Shown piece by piece: positions 7,226 through 16,146 of a DNA stretch of 64,000 bases. The first letter of the stretch is position 1. Every line of letters starts with the position of its first letter. The stretch spans positions 1 through 64,000 of the forward strand of contig JAQTZZ010000020.1 in the NCBI GenBank assembly GCA_028687545.1. Reading direction: 5' to 3'. This DNA comes from Candidatus Wallbacteria bacterium. GTDB taxonomy: Bacteria > Muiribacteriota > JAQTZZ01. The notes beneath the pieces were generated by a model. That model ran no database searches. It had not been told where the DNA came from and worked only from the letters and a program-made list of their open reading frames with translations. The position numbers were made by a program, and so were the translations under genes.

Positions 7226-8942
7226 TGAAAATGAGCAGGTTCTCGAAATATCCATCCAGCACATACTCAGTGCTGATGACTTTGTTGGAACTGTTCGGGG
7301 CCGGTTCTACCGCACTGTTCTGGATTTCCCCTGTGTCCCCTTCGTCTTTCGGGACGCTCCATGAAACCACGATATCGTTGTATTTTGGGTACTGCTCGGC
7401 ACTCTGCACGATTTCTTCGAAAGATCCGAAATTTTCCTTGTCGTCTGTGCTGCTGCGATAGTTTTTCCCGCCGCGTACGGCAACATTGAGGCTTCCGCTG
7501 GTGTCTTCAGGGAGTTTAAGGAAGACAGTCTTGACGAATTCATTGGCTCTGAACGGCTTGATGGTAACGTTCAGACCGATCACTTCACCGGCAATCACAT
7601 TTCTGGAAGGGAATTTCACATTGGTGATCCTGGCAGTGCGTTTTTTCTTGGTAATAGAAAGCTGCCAGTCGATTTTTTGAATTTTGACAGGCTTGAATTC
7701 ATTTTCAGTAAGAAGGCCTACGGTCGCCAGCAGGTCCTGGCAGAGAGTGTCGCTTAGATTATCGCTGTAATAGAGATTGCTGTATTTAAGAGCCGAGCTT
7801 CCGCCGGCTACTGAATACCCGATCGTAAAGTAGGATTCAACACTCAGGGGACCGATGTAGTTTACTGTCTCGTCAAGAGCCTGTTTGACCATGGCGTTCA
7901 GCACATCCGAGAGCAGCTGGGTATCAGAAACTATATCCACGTTGATCTGGCGGGTTAAATTCTGGTCAAGGTCTTTGACCTGGAATTTGACCGGGATGGT
8001 CCTCGGTTTTTCTCCAACCAGTCCGACTATACCCTGCTGCCTGTCCTGGCAGACCCTGCCGATCAGTTCCAGCGGGGAACCCACTTTGAATGGCATGTCG
8101 ATACTGGAAAACGAATGGTAAATATAAGCATCAGAGAGGAAATAGTCGACTTCTCCCTTGTGCAGGAAAGGATGTCCGAATGCCAGGATCAGATTGCGCT
8201 GCTCGTCATAGTAGGTGAGTGTTCCGAGCGTGGTGATGTTGATGTCACCCCTGGCGATCTGTACCCCAAGAGCGGCACCCGGCACCAGCTTGGTCTTGTC
8301 CGAACTGTAAGCGGTTGCTGACGGAAAGACTGGAAAAAGTTGTCCGGCCACCTTGATCAGATTTGACCGCAAACCCTGCACCATCAGTGGAGATCCGGCG
8401 TAATAAAAATAAAGGACGCCTTCTGCTGCAGTGGCGGGGACTTGTCTGACCAGTTCGAGCTTTCCATAGGTTTTCCCCTTGATTTTAACAGGAGGCTCAA
8501 GCAGCCCGACTTCGCCGGAACTCTTCCCGTTTTCCATGTATGGTGGATAAGTCAGCTTCATCATGTCTTCGATAGGAGTCACCAGGCCTACTGTATGATC
8601 AGCCAGTGTCCAGCCGGCAGACAGTGCGCCCAGCAGCCTGTTTTTAATATAAACCGGAGCCCCGCTCATGCCGGCCGCGATGCCGCCGCTCTTGTCGATC
8701 AGCGGTCCGGAAGCCTGAATCAGAACTGATTCTCCGTTGATCACCAGGTTATCCGAAAACTTGTTGTTCTTTAGAACGCCCAGTACTTTGATCGGAAAGC
8801 TCTGAATCGCGGTGCCTTCAAACACTGTCTTTGCAATTCCCTGCATCTCAGGCAGCACTTCGCTGACAGAAATAAAATCCTGGGAATCCGCATGGAGTAT
8901 GAATGGCAACACCAAAAAGATCAAAAACAGCAGTGCTTTCAT
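7212..8942 (-). CDS. Secreted serine peptidase-like protein, SpoIVB (S55) type
   Basis: A 576-residue exported protein with a signal peptide (about residues 1-18). It carries the S55 signature GIAAGMSGAPVY, with Ser93 as the candidate nucleophile, followed by LLGALSAGW and VGLVTPIEDM. A second conserved block, GTLTYYD...LILAFGHPFL with His257, matches the catalytic histidine region of SpoIVB. In SpoIVB of endospore formers the histidine precedes the serine and a PDZ domain is present; here the serine block comes first and no PDZ is evident. That order is also seen in S55-annotated proteins of non-sporulating diderms. The last 160 residues look like a beta-rich domain. It is the first gene of the operon with MlaE, so an envelope signalling or maturation role is inferred. 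Confidence 0.75.
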   Translation of the reverse strand: MKALLFLIFLVLPFILHADSQDFISVSEVLPEMQGIAKTVFEGTAIQSFPIKVLGVLKNNKFSDNLVINGESVLIQASGPLIDKSGGIAAGMSGAPVYIKNRLLGALSAGWTLADHTVGLVTPIEDMMKLTYPPYMENGKSSGEVGLLEPPVKIKGKTYGKLELVRQVPATAAEGVLYFYYAGSPLMVQGLRSNLIKVAGQLFPVFPSATAYSSDKTKLVPGAALGVQIARGDINITTLGTLTYYDEQRNLILAFGHPFLHKGEVDYFLSDAYIYHSFSSIDMPFKVGSPLELIGRVCQDRQQGIVGLVGEKPRTIPVKFQVKDLDQNLTRQINVDIVSDTQLLSDVLNAMVKQALDETVNYIGPLSVESYFTIGYSVAGGSSALKYSNLYYSDNLSDTLCQDLLATVGLLTENEFKPVKIQKIDWQLSITKKKRTARITNVKFPSRNVIAGEVIGLNVTIKPFRANEFVKTVFLKLPEDTSGSLNVAVRGGKNYRSSTDDKENFGSFEEIVQSAEQYPKYNDIVVSWSVPKDEGDTGEIQNSAVEPAPNSSNKVISTEYVLDGYFENLLIFNEVH

Positions 8943-8987
8943 GAAACCAATATTAAATCAAGCCATTTGATTTGGCAATAGAGCAAT

Positions 8988-9016
8988 TTGAAATCATTCA
9001 TCCGCAGACTTATCAT
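8988..9016 (+). promoter_or_regulatory. Sigma-70-type promoter for the secreted rhodanese gene
   Basis: TTGAAA (8988-8993) and TATCAT (9011-9016) are separated by exactly 17 bases. The expected start near 9023 leaves a 20-base leader that contains the ribosome binding site GGAGGAAAA before the ATG at 9043. Confidence 0.55.
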
Positions 9017-9042
9017 GCTAAAAACATACACGGAGGAAAATC

Positions 9043-10212
9043 ATGAAGTTCACCGTCTGCCTCTTCCTTTTAGCCATAACTTTTTCAGTTTCGGCTCTCG
9101 ATACAGTCGAAAACTTTTATCTCGGACAACTGGTCTACAACCTGAAATTAAACTGCCTGGATCTGGAAAAACAGAAGGTTGAATCCCTTTTTGAGACGGA
9201 ACTGCATGCTATTCCCGGCCAGGAATCAGGAATCGAGCTGACTTCACAGGACGGAAAGGTCAATTACTGCTGCAAAGTGACCGGAGGCATAGTTGTTGTT
9301 GATAATGCCAAGAAAATCCTCAAAGGATCATTCTATGTCCGTTATAAAGGAAGCGACAACTTCAGCACCCAATTTTCGCTTTTTGCCTACCGTGGCGAGA
9401 CAAAAAAAATCGAACTTTATAAGACAGGGCTGAAAATCTATCAGCTGGAAATTTACACCACTTTCAACTGTTATGAATGCCCTAGCCCATGGGATTCGCG
9501 TCTTGACACAGAAAATACGGGGGAGGCAGTTCCCATCAGTCTGAAAATTTCAGAGAGTAAGAATGGAGCCATTCGGGAAATATCTCAGCAGAAAGTATTT
9601 GCGGGCGAGAGAGAGAAGGGAAATTTTCAGGTCAATGACAGTACCGGCGACCTGACTTTCGAGCTGGAAGCCAGGCGGCTGGGCGAAGCTGTGGACCTGA
9701 AACTGACGCTCTGGATGGTGAATGAGGAGAAAAAGACCAGGACCACTTTCAACGATGAGGCTCGTTTAATACTTCTGCCTGACGAACCAAGAAAAACTGC
9801 GTTCGGCGTTGGAAAAGGCATCACCCTGGAGCTTGAAATCTCCATGATCAAGGAAGCCTTCTTCAGCGGGACAGCGGGAGAAAAATTCAAGAACATTTCA
9901 GCCAAAGATGCCGCGGATATGATCACAGCCAACAAAGACAAGCCTGAGTTCGTGATCCTGGATGTGAGGACAGGCAAGGAATTTTCAGACGGACATCTGG
10001 AAAAAGCTGTAAATCTGGATTATTACGCAGCCGATTTTTCCGAGAGGCTTGCCACTCTGGACCATGCCAGGACATACCTTGTCTACTGTAAAAAAGGAGC
10101 CCGCAGCGGGGAAGCTGCCAGGATCATGCAGGGACTTGGATTTAAAAACGTGATCAACATCACAGACGGCTACACGGGATGGGTAGACAATAAACTTCAG
10201 ACAGTAAAATAG
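9043..10212 (+). CDS. Secreted protein with C-terminal rhodanese domain
   Basis: A 389-residue protein with a Sec signal peptide ending about Ala18. Residues 19-280 form a beta-rich region I do not recognise, with several cysteines (for example CKVTGG and FNCYECPSP). Residues from about 285 to 389 are a rhodanese domain: FVILDVRTGKEFSDGH, and the active-site loop CKKGARSGEAA with Cys349. Rhodanese domains transfer or carry sulfane sulfur; single-domain periplasmic forms also serve as redox or sulfur carriers. The cysteine loop is intact, so catalysis is possible. The gene has its own promoter and an excellent ribosome binding site, and runs convergent to the GH13 gene ten bases beyond. Confidence 0.85.
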   Translation: MKFTVCLFLLAITFSVSALDTVENFYLGQLVYNLKLNCLDLEKQKVESLFETELHAIPGQESGIELTSQDGKVNYCCKVTGGIVVVDNAKKILKGSFYVRYKGSDNFSTQFSLFAYRGETKKIELYKTGLKIYQLEIYTTFNCYECPSPWDSRLDTENTGEAVPISLKISESKNGAIREISQQKVFAGEREKGNFQVNDSTGDLTFELEARRLGEAVDLKLTLWMVNEEKKTRTTFNDEARLILLPDEPRKTAFGVGKGITLELEISMIKEAFFSGTAGEKFKNISAKDAADMITANKDKPEFVILDVRTGKEFSDGHLEKAVNLDYYAADFSERLATLDHARTYLVYCKKGARSGEAARIMQGLGFKNVINITDGYTGWVDNKLQTVK

Positions 10213-10221
10213 CCGGAAGTT

Positions 10222-12063
10222 TTATCTTTCCTCTATGATCGCGATTCCCGGAGACTTGAGTGTGATTTTATCGCCTCGCAGTGTGCTGTTAAACAGAGTA
10301 TCCACTTTTTTCCCAGCCGGACAGACCAGTACCTGGGTTTTTCCACCCGGAAAATTGGCGAAGACCGTGATTTCTTTTTTTCCGGAACGCAGTCTGTAAG
10401 AGAGAAATGCATCATCCCTGTCCGTGGATAAGAGTTCCCAGTCAGCTGAACCGAAGATTTTTTCCCGGGTGGAAATGAGCTGCTGCACGAACTCAAGCTT
10501 CTGATTCGACATTCTGTCCCAGCAGTCGGTCAGAAAATCATGGTTAAAATAAGCTATTTTGCGGCCTGCCTTATCCATTTTCTCCAGAAACTCCTCCTGC
10601 ATTTCCTTGGAAAATCCCAGTCCGAAGTTGAGTGGAAGATCATTTTCCAGCAGAGTATCTGCAGTCAGGCCGAAGGCGGAATTGGGGATAAAGGCTGATT
10701 GGGTGATCTGGAATTTCGCCAGCTCAGATCCTCTGGAGAATAAAGGGGGAGAGTCACCGATTACAGGCATGGCGAGGATGGAGGTTTTAAATTCTGCTGT
10801 TTCGTTGAGAAAATATTCCATGTTTTCCGCGGTTTCATTTACCACTGAAAAAAGATTACCTGAATAAAATCCGAAATTGTGACGGACTGAAAGTTCGTCA
10901 CCGTCTTTGTTGTTCAAATTTTCCATGATCAGGACAAAATCTTCTGGAACTGCTTTTGTGATCAGCTCGATCAGTTCACCAGGAAGGGCGTGGAACATGT
11001 CTCCACGCACTCCGTCCAGTTGAAATTTGTCAGCATAATAACCGCAGACTCCCGCGATTTTCTGCCAGAGGTCGCGCATCGGGATGCTCCCTTTGAAATT
11101 GGATGCCTTCAATACAGGCTGAATGAAGAAAGGAGCACTTTTTTCCAGGAAGTTTCTCCCCAGCACTTCGTAAAAATCCGGATCATAGTCCTGGTAAAGC
11201 CTCAATGGCGTGACGTCCAGCCAGGGGGGCTGGGAATCATTTGCACAATCGGAAGTGCAGGGAGGAGTGATCAGGTGAAATTCGCGTTCCAGTTCATCCA
11301 GAAAATCGTGATTTTTAAGATTATGCTTTTTGAAATTCTCCCAGCGTTCCGGGTAAAGATGTTTTGGAGAATGCGAAAACAAATGTGCAATTTCAGTGAC
11401 AGGCAGGTTTTCAACCATCATTTTCCCATATTCCCGTGTCAGTGTGGCTAAAGGTGGAATTCCGTCGATCTCGGTTTGCAGGAGTTCGATCAGCCTGTCG
11501 CAGTGCTCAGGCTTCACCCAGTAAAACCAGTCCGGATCCTCCAGAATCCAGAATGAGTCCCTGGCGGCAGTTCTTGGCACCATATCCAGAAAAACCTGGA
11601 TGCCCAGCCTGTGACTCGCTTCCACAAAAGCTGCAAACAGGTTGTCTGTGGAAAAATCAGAGAGTTCGTTCATCAGGGGGTCAATGGTGTAGTAATCTTT
11701 TACCGAATAGGGTGAACCGCGGTCTCCCTTTTTGAATTTTTCACTGCGCAGAAAATGCGGCAGCAGCATGATGGAATTGAATCCGCAGGAGGAGAAAAGC
11801 GGGAGAATGGAAATCGTACGCAGAAGAGTTCCTGGAATTTCATCATAGGAAGTGAAATGCTGGAGAAAAAGCTGGATCAGTTTTAATTCCGTGTTTTTAT
11901 AATGGGGCCGCTTCAGGTCTTTTTTCAGGATGGATTCGATCTGTCTGGTGTAATGTTCAATGGCAGGAGAGTTGTCTGAAATCCCGGACAGGGTTCTCCA
12001 GAATCCAGGAATTCTCTGATTGAATTTTTTTCCGTTCAAATGTTTCAGAAGTTCAGTTAACAT
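10222..12063 (-). CDS. GH13 maltosyltransferase-like alpha-glucan enzyme
   Basis: A 613-residue cytoplasmic GH13 protein. The barrel motifs are visible: GIQVFLDMVPRTAARDS (region I, about 154-170), DGVRGDMFHALP with Arg353 and the nucleophile Asp355, and LIMENL with the acid/base Glu381. From memory, the stretches PRTAARDS, DPDWFYW, KKGDxxSPYSVK and DVTxLRLY closely match the Thermotoga maritima maltosyltransferase, which moves maltosyl units between alpha-1,4-glucans. The third carboxylate is probably the aspartate in VIGDSPPL. A maltosyl-transfer role in storage or maltodextrin metabolism is therefore more likely than simple hydrolysis. The gene is alone on the strand between purH and a convergent neighbour; no other starch genes are near. 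Confidence 0.8.
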   Translation of the reverse strand: MLTELLKHLNGKKFNQRIPGFWRTLSGISDNSPAIEHYTRQIESILKKDLKRPHYKNTELKLIQLFLQHFTSYDEIPGTLLRTISILPLFSSCGFNSIMLLPHFLRSEKFKKGDRGSPYSVKDYYTIDPLMNELSDFSTDNLFAAFVEASHRLGIQVFLDMVPRTAARDSFWILEDPDWFYWVKPEHCDRLIELLQTEIDGIPPLATLTREYGKMMVENLPVTEIAHLFSHSPKHLYPERWENFKKHNLKNHDFLDELEREFHLITPPCTSDCANDSQPPWLDVTPLRLYQDYDPDFYEVLGRNFLEKSAPFFIQPVLKASNFKGSIPMRDLWQKIAGVCGYYADKFQLDGVRGDMFHALPGELIELITKAVPEDFVLIMENLNNKDGDELSVRHNFGFYSGNLFSVVNETAENMEYFLNETAEFKTSILAMPVIGDSPPLFSRGSELAKFQITQSAFIPNSAFGLTADTLLENDLPLNFGLGFSKEMQEEFLEKMDKAGRKIAYFNHDFLTDCWDRMSNQKLEFVQQLISTREKIFGSADWELLSTDRDDAFLSYRLRSGKKEITVFANFPGGKTQVLVCPAGKKVDTLFNSTLRGDKITLKSPGIAIIEER

Positions 12064-12080
12064 CAGACCTCCTTAGTCCC

Positions 12081-12154
12081 ACTCCGTCCTAAAGGACTGC
12101 GGGGATAATGTGCTGTAACAAAATCTTCGCTGCGCTCAGATTGTGTAACAGCAC
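12081..12154 (-). repeat. Dispersed hairpin repeat R2, copy between purH and the GH13 gene
   Basis: Arms at 12110-12126 and 12138-12154 form an imperfect 17-bp stem around the 11-base loop TCGCTGCGCTC, and a small GTCC-TAAA-GGAC hairpin lies at 12086-12097. The large hairpin abuts the purH stop codon. It matches R2 copies near 295-420 and 27931-27993. It may act as a 3' stabiliser or terminator for the purine operon, although no T-run follows on the minus strand. Confidence 0.65.
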
Positions 12155-13675
12155 CTAATGCCAGAAGTGCCGCTGGCCTGTGAATACCATGATCAGGCCG
12201 AGGGCATTGGCTTTTTCCACTACTTCGTTGTCGTTTACTGATCCACCGGGTTGGATCACGGCCCTGATTCCGGATTTGGCAGCCAGTTCCAGGCAGTCCG
12301 GGAACGGGAAGAAGGCGTCTGATGCGAGATAGGCACCCTTCGCTTTTTCCGCAGCCTTGCTGAGAGCAAGCTGTACAGCATCCACTCTGGAAACCTGCCC
12401 CATTCCCGCTCCGCGAAGAATATGCTCCTTTGTAATGGAAATTGCATTGGACTTGAGATGCTTGACAATGCGCTGGGCGAAAATCAGCTCTTCCAGATCC
12501 ACACCCGCTGGTTTCATCTCAGTGACAAATTCGAATTCGCTGCTGAACTCCTCGTTTTCATCCTGGACCAGGAATCCGCCATTTACACTTTTGATTTCCG
12601 GTATCCCATGTGGTATCAGATGCGGATCGAAACACAGGAGGCGCAGATTTTTTTTGCTTTTAAGGATTTCCAGAGCATCTTTGGAAAAGCCAGGAGCCAG
12701 AATTATTTCAAGGAACAGTTTTTTCATTTCAGAAGCAGTCTCTTTAGCGATTTCCCGGTTTGAAACCACGATTCCGCCAAATGCGGAAACAGGATCTCCT
12801 GAAAGCGCGCCGCGGTAAGAGGCCACCGGATCGTCGGCCAGCGCCAGACCGCAGGGATTGTTGTGTTTCAAGATCGCAGTGAAACAGCGTTGATCGTTGC
12901 AGAATGTTTTATAAAGCCTCACGCAGGCGTCCAGGTCCAGAATGTTGTTGTAAGACAGTTCTTTACCCTGAAGCTTTTCGAAGGTTGGAATTCCCCCCGA
13001 GGTTTTATACAGTGCCGCTCCCTGATGAGGATTTTCGCCGTAACGCAGGGTCTGCACCAGTTTCCCGCAAAGTGCAAAGCAGGAAGGAAACCTGTCGCTC
13101 GAGAAATGTCCTGCAATCATACCATCGTAAGCAGAAGTGAGGCTGAAGGTTTCCGCCATCATCTTCTTTCGGAAATCCTCACCTGGTTCACCACCGTGCG
13201 CGTCCAGCTCCTTAATCAGTTCTTCGTAAAATTGCGGAGACGGAACAGGCAGGACAAAATGGTAATTCTTGGCTGCTGCACGCAGCATGGCGGGGCCGCC
13301 GATATCTATGTATTCGATCAGTTCTTTGTCGTTCAGGCCTTTATTTTTATATTCCCAGAATGGATAGAGATTCACAATCACCATCTCGATCGGAGTGATA
13401 CCCTGGTCTTTGATTTCAGACAATGCTTCTGGAGTGCGGGGAGCCAGGATGCCGCCGTGAATATTAGGGTGCAGCGTTTTCACCCGCCCGTTAAGAATTT
13501 CCGGATAGCCGGTGACGGTTTCGACTTTCCTGACTTTGTATTTCATTTTCTTGATGTAATCTGCGGTTCCTGAACTGGAAATGAATTCATAACCATGGTG
13601 ACTCAGAGATTTCAGAAGTGGCTCCAGGCCGTCTTTATTCCAGACAGAGATCAGGACCCAACGTTCTTTTTTCAA
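12155..13675 (-). CDS. purH: Bifunctional AICAR transformylase / IMP cyclohydrolase PurH
   Basis: A 506-residue PurH catalysing the last two steps of de novo IMP synthesis: formylation of AICAR with 10-formyl-THF, then ring closure. The N-terminal cyclohydrolase domain opens with VLISVWNKDGLEPLL and contains LNGRVKTLHPNIHGG. The transformylase part contains LRYGENPHQ, the active-site KHNNPCG and the C-terminal SDAFFPFPD and IRAVIQPGGSVND motifs. It starts with TTG at 13675, preceded by GGGAGG and overlapping the purN stop as TTGA. It is the last gene of purM-purN-purH. All key motifs are present and length is normal. Confidence 0.97.
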   Translation of the reverse strand: MKKERWVLISVWNKDGLEPLLKSLSHHGYEFISSSGTADYIKKMKYKVRKVETVTGYPEILNGRVKTLHPNIHGGILAPRTPEALSEIKDQGITPIEMVIVNLYPFWEYKNKGLNDKELIEYIDIGGPAMLRAAAKNYHFVLPVPSPQFYEELIKELDAHGGEPGEDFRKKMMAETFSLTSAYDGMIAGHFSSDRFPSCFALCGKLVQTLRYGENPHQGAALYKTSGGIPTFEKLQGKELSYNNILDLDACVRLYKTFCNDQRCFTAILKHNNPCGLALADDPVASYRGALSGDPVSAFGGIVVSNREIAKETASEMKKLFLEIILAPGFSKDALEILKSKKNLRLLCFDPHLIPHGIPEIKSVNGGFLVQDENEEFSSEFEFVTEMKPAGVDLEELIFAQRIVKHLKSNAISITKEHILRGAGMGQVSRVDAVQLALSKAAEKAKGAYLASDAFFPFPDCLELAAKSGIRAVIQPGGSVNDNEVVEKANALGLIMVFTGQRHFWH

Positions 13676-14289
13676 GAAGTCCTCCCTGGAATTATACTGA
13701 CAACCCTGCCCCTGATTTTAACCCGTTTTTCAGCCAGCAGGGAAAGAGCCTCGGGAAAGAGCTTGTGTTCCTCGGCTAAAATACGCTCAGACAGGGACTC
13801 CTGGGTATCACCCTCCAGAACCGGTACTGCTTTCTGCAGAATGATTGGACCTGAATCGACCCCGGAATTAACAAAATGGACTGTGCAGCCGGAAATTTTG
13901 ACGCCGTATTCCAGAGCCTGACGCTGCGCAAGGAGACCGGGGAATGATGGCAGCAGCGACGGATGTATGTTCACGATTTTATCGGGGAAAGCCGACAGCA
14001 GTGTTTTTCCCGCTATGCGCATGAATCCGGCCAGAATCACTAATTCAACCTGAAATTCCCGCAGCTTTTCAACAACTGCGGCTTCAAATCCGGCGCGCTT
14101 TTGAAATCTGCCGGGATCGATGAAAATTGAAGAAATACCGTGTTCTCTTGCAATTACCAGGGCATTAGCGTCGCATTTATCCGAGATTAAAACTTTGACC
14201 TTACATTTCAGGCTGCCTTCGTCAATCTGATCCAGGATCGAGAGAAAATTGCTGCCCCGGCCGGATGCCAGCACTCCGAGACTCAACAT
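13672..14289 (-). CDS. purN: Phosphoribosylglycinamide formyltransferase PurN
   Basis: A 205-residue PurN, converting GAR to FGAR with 10-formyl-THF, the third step of purine synthesis. Visible motifs are the N-terminal phosphate loop LASGRGSNF, the folate-site region LAGFMRI, the catalytic NIHPSLLPSFPG with Asn and His, and CTVHFVNSGVDSGPII containing the general-acid aspartate. The gene overlaps purM by 7 bases upstream and purH by 4 bases downstream, so the three proteins are translationally coupled. Residues 188-205 form a basic tail. Confidence 0.96.
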   Translation of the reverse strand: MLSLGVLASGRGSNFLSILDQIDEGSLKCKVKVLISDKCDANALVIAREHGISSIFIDPGRFQKRAGFEAAVVEKLREFQVELVILAGFMRIAGKTLLSAFPDKIVNIHPSLLPSFPGLLAQRQALEYGVKISGCTVHFVNSGVDSGPIILQKAVPVLEGDTQESLSERILAEEHKLFPEALSLLAEKRVKIRGRVVSIIPGRTS

Positions 14290-15275
14290 ATTGTGACCCC
14301 GCCGCCGCTTACGATTTCACCGATTTTGAGGGAATCAGGAATCAGCTTACGGATGTTTTTCTCGATTTTTTTATCGCAGATCAGCATGAAGCCGATTCCC
14401 ATATTGAAGGTCCTGTACATATCCCGCTCAGAAATATCTCCCTTTTTCTGGATCAGGCTGATCACTTCTGGAATCGGCTGGCATTTCCTGATCAGGACGC
14501 CCAGCTTTCCGGGAATTACTCTGGGGATATTTTCATAAAATCCACCGCCAGTGATATGAACCATGGCTTTGATCGGGAGGCCGGCTTTGCGGATTTTTTT
14601 GACTTCCGGTACATAGATCCTGGTGGGTTTCAGCAAAGCTTCGCCCAGAGTGACTGCTCCTATTTTCTGATCCAGTCTAAGCTTTTTTTTTGTTAGCACC
14701 TGGCGTACGAGTGAAAAACCGTTGGAGTGGAATCCTGTTGATGGAATCCCGATCACAATATCGTTCTGCCTGACTTTAGAGTGGTTTAGAATTTCAGATT
14801 TATCACCAATGCCGATGGCGCAGCCGGCCAGATCGTATTCATCGTCAGGATAGAATCCGGGCATTTCCGCGGTTTCTCCGCCGATCAGCACTGCGTCCGA
14901 CTGCAGGCAGCCTTCTACTATGCCGGTCAACACCTGGCTGAAGTTTTTTTCGTTCAGTTTTCCACAGCCGTAATAATCTAGAAAAATATGCGGCAGGATC
15001 CCGCTGGTGAGCACGTCATTCACGTTCATGGCCACGCAGTCGATCCCGATCGTATCGTGTTTTTTCATGGCAAAAGCCAGTTTGAGCTTGGTGCCAACCC
15101 CGTCGATTCCGGCTGACACGACCTTTTTTGTGCCCGGTACGCGGTATAATCCGGAGAAGCCGCCGATCCCGCTGATCACATTCCGATTCATGGTTTTCTT
15201 GACCAGATTCATGATCCCGTCAATGGCCCGGTCAGCCTTGTCAATATCCACACCGCTGTCTTTGTAGTTGACCAT
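14283..15275 (-). CDS. purM: Phosphoribosylformylglycinamidine cyclo-ligase PurM
   Basis: A 330-residue AIR synthetase, closing FGAM to AIR with ATP. It begins MVNYKDSGVDIDKADRAI, the characteristic PurM N-terminus, and contains GIGGFSGLYRVP, DGVGTKLKLA, GIDCVAMNVND, GGETAEMPGFY and HITGGGFYENIPR. The ATG at 15275 is chosen because GGAGGGAG lies about six bases upstream; an in-frame earlier start would add 17 unrelated residues. It is the first gene of purM-purN-purH, an order in which the folate enzymes follow. No purine riboswitch is visible in the leader. Confidence 0.96.
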   Translation of the reverse strand: MVNYKDSGVDIDKADRAIDGIMNLVKKTMNRNVISGIGGFSGLYRVPGTKKVVSAGIDGVGTKLKLAFAMKKHDTIGIDCVAMNVNDVLTSGILPHIFLDYYGCGKLNEKNFSQVLTGIVEGCLQSDAVLIGGETAEMPGFYPDDEYDLAGCAIGIGDKSEILNHSKVRQNDIVIGIPSTGFHSNGFSLVRQVLTKKKLRLDQKIGAVTLGEALLKPTRIYVPEVKKIRKAGLPIKAMVHITGGGFYENIPRVIPGKLGVLIRKCQPIPEVISLIQKKGDISERDMYRTFNMGIGFMLICDKKIEKNIRKLIPDSLKIGEIVSGGGVTIC

Positions 15276-15330
15276 CACTTCTCCCTCCGGCATCAAAACG
15301 GGCGCGGCAATGCGGCGCCCCTGCACCTAA

Positions 15331-15359
15331 AATTTACCCAGAGTAGAGGATAAAAGCAA
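15331..15359 (-). promoter_or_regulatory. Candidate promoter of the purMNH operon
   Basis: Read on the minus strand, TTGCTT (15354-15359) and TAAATT (15331-15336) are spaced by 17 bases, about 55 bases upstream of the purM start. The leader between them and purM is GC-rich, with the run GGCGCCGC, and shows no recognised riboswitch. Confidence 0.4.
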
Positions 15360-15440
15360 GCCGGTATTCAAACCATTTTGTAAAGGAATCAGACTGGCGA
15401 TGACCGCCGGATCAGACCGCGAATTATTGGATGATACCGT

Positions 15441-16028
15441 TCAAGCTGCAAAAACCGGATTTCTGCCTGGCTCAATCATGAATACAATCCGTTTGGCGAT
15501 TGCTCTGCGGCTGAGGTTTTCCCGGGCCTGATCTATTTCCTGAAAAAAAAGATCGTCTCTCAGATAGCCTATTTCCTGCAGGTAGCGGTGCAATAATGTA
15601 ATCGCCTGGGGCCATTGATGGTCTCCCGGGTCTTCAGCTTTCCGTTTCAGAAAGGTCTTGAAGAAAAGTTCCAGATCATCGCTGTTCACTGAATTCAGGG
15701 AGGCTTTTCGATATTTGTAGATGAATTCCAGATAGATCTGCACAGTATCGTTCGGCAGACGTGAGTCAAGCGGGGTAAATTTTTTTGATAGCCAGCTTCT
15801 GAAATCGTGATTCAGATGTTTAATCAGTATTTCCAGATGTGAGAGCAACCGATTCCCGGATTTTCCGCAGCTGAGGTCCAGTTTTTTCAGGCTCCTGCAG
15901 AGCCTGCCGGATTGTGAAAGGGATTTATTCACAATCCCGCTCAACCAGGAGTCCAGAGCAAAATCCTGCAGATCCAGCAAGGTCTCCAGGCAAACAGATT
16001 TTTTGGTTCTGAATTCAAGGTCAAGCAT
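15441..16028 (-). CDS. Hypothetical helical protein
   Basis: The 195-residue product is predicted almost entirely alpha-helical from its leucine pattern (LETLLDLQDFALDSWL, YLEFIYKYRKASL, ITLLHRYLQEIGYL). It has no signal peptide or membrane segment and ends in a basic patch RRAIAKRIVF. The ATG at 16028 is chosen because GGGGGGTATC sits immediately upstream; an earlier ATG at 16061 would add 11 residues without a site. I recognise no family. It is monocistronic, lying between the PorV-like gene and the purine operon on the same strand. Function is unknown. Confidence 0.6.
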   Translation of the reverse strand: MLDLEFRTKKSVCLETLLDLQDFALDSWLSGIVNKSLSQSGRLCRSLKKLDLSCGKSGNRLLSHLEILIKHLNHDFRSWLSKKFTPLDSRLPNDTVQIYLEFIYKYRKASLNSVNSDDLELFFKTFLKRKAEDPGDHQWPQAITLLHRYLQEIGYLRDDLFFQEIDQARENLSRRAIAKRIVFMIEPGRNPVFAA

Positions 16029-16146
16029 GATACCCCCCCAGATTGTTTTGAGTTCTAACAATTTCCATGATTAGATTTTACTGTGGAAAGTCGAGAAAAT
16101 GAGCAAAATAGGAGTAAAAAGATTGTTACAGAATCAAAATGGGTTT

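Noticed and set aside
12863-13573. 236-codon plus-strand frame inside purH
   Set aside because: It is antisense to a fully recognisable PurH, with no start signal of its own.
15276-15440. Purine riboswitch upstream of purM
   Set aside because: No purine-aptamer core or conserved loop pair could be found in the leader.
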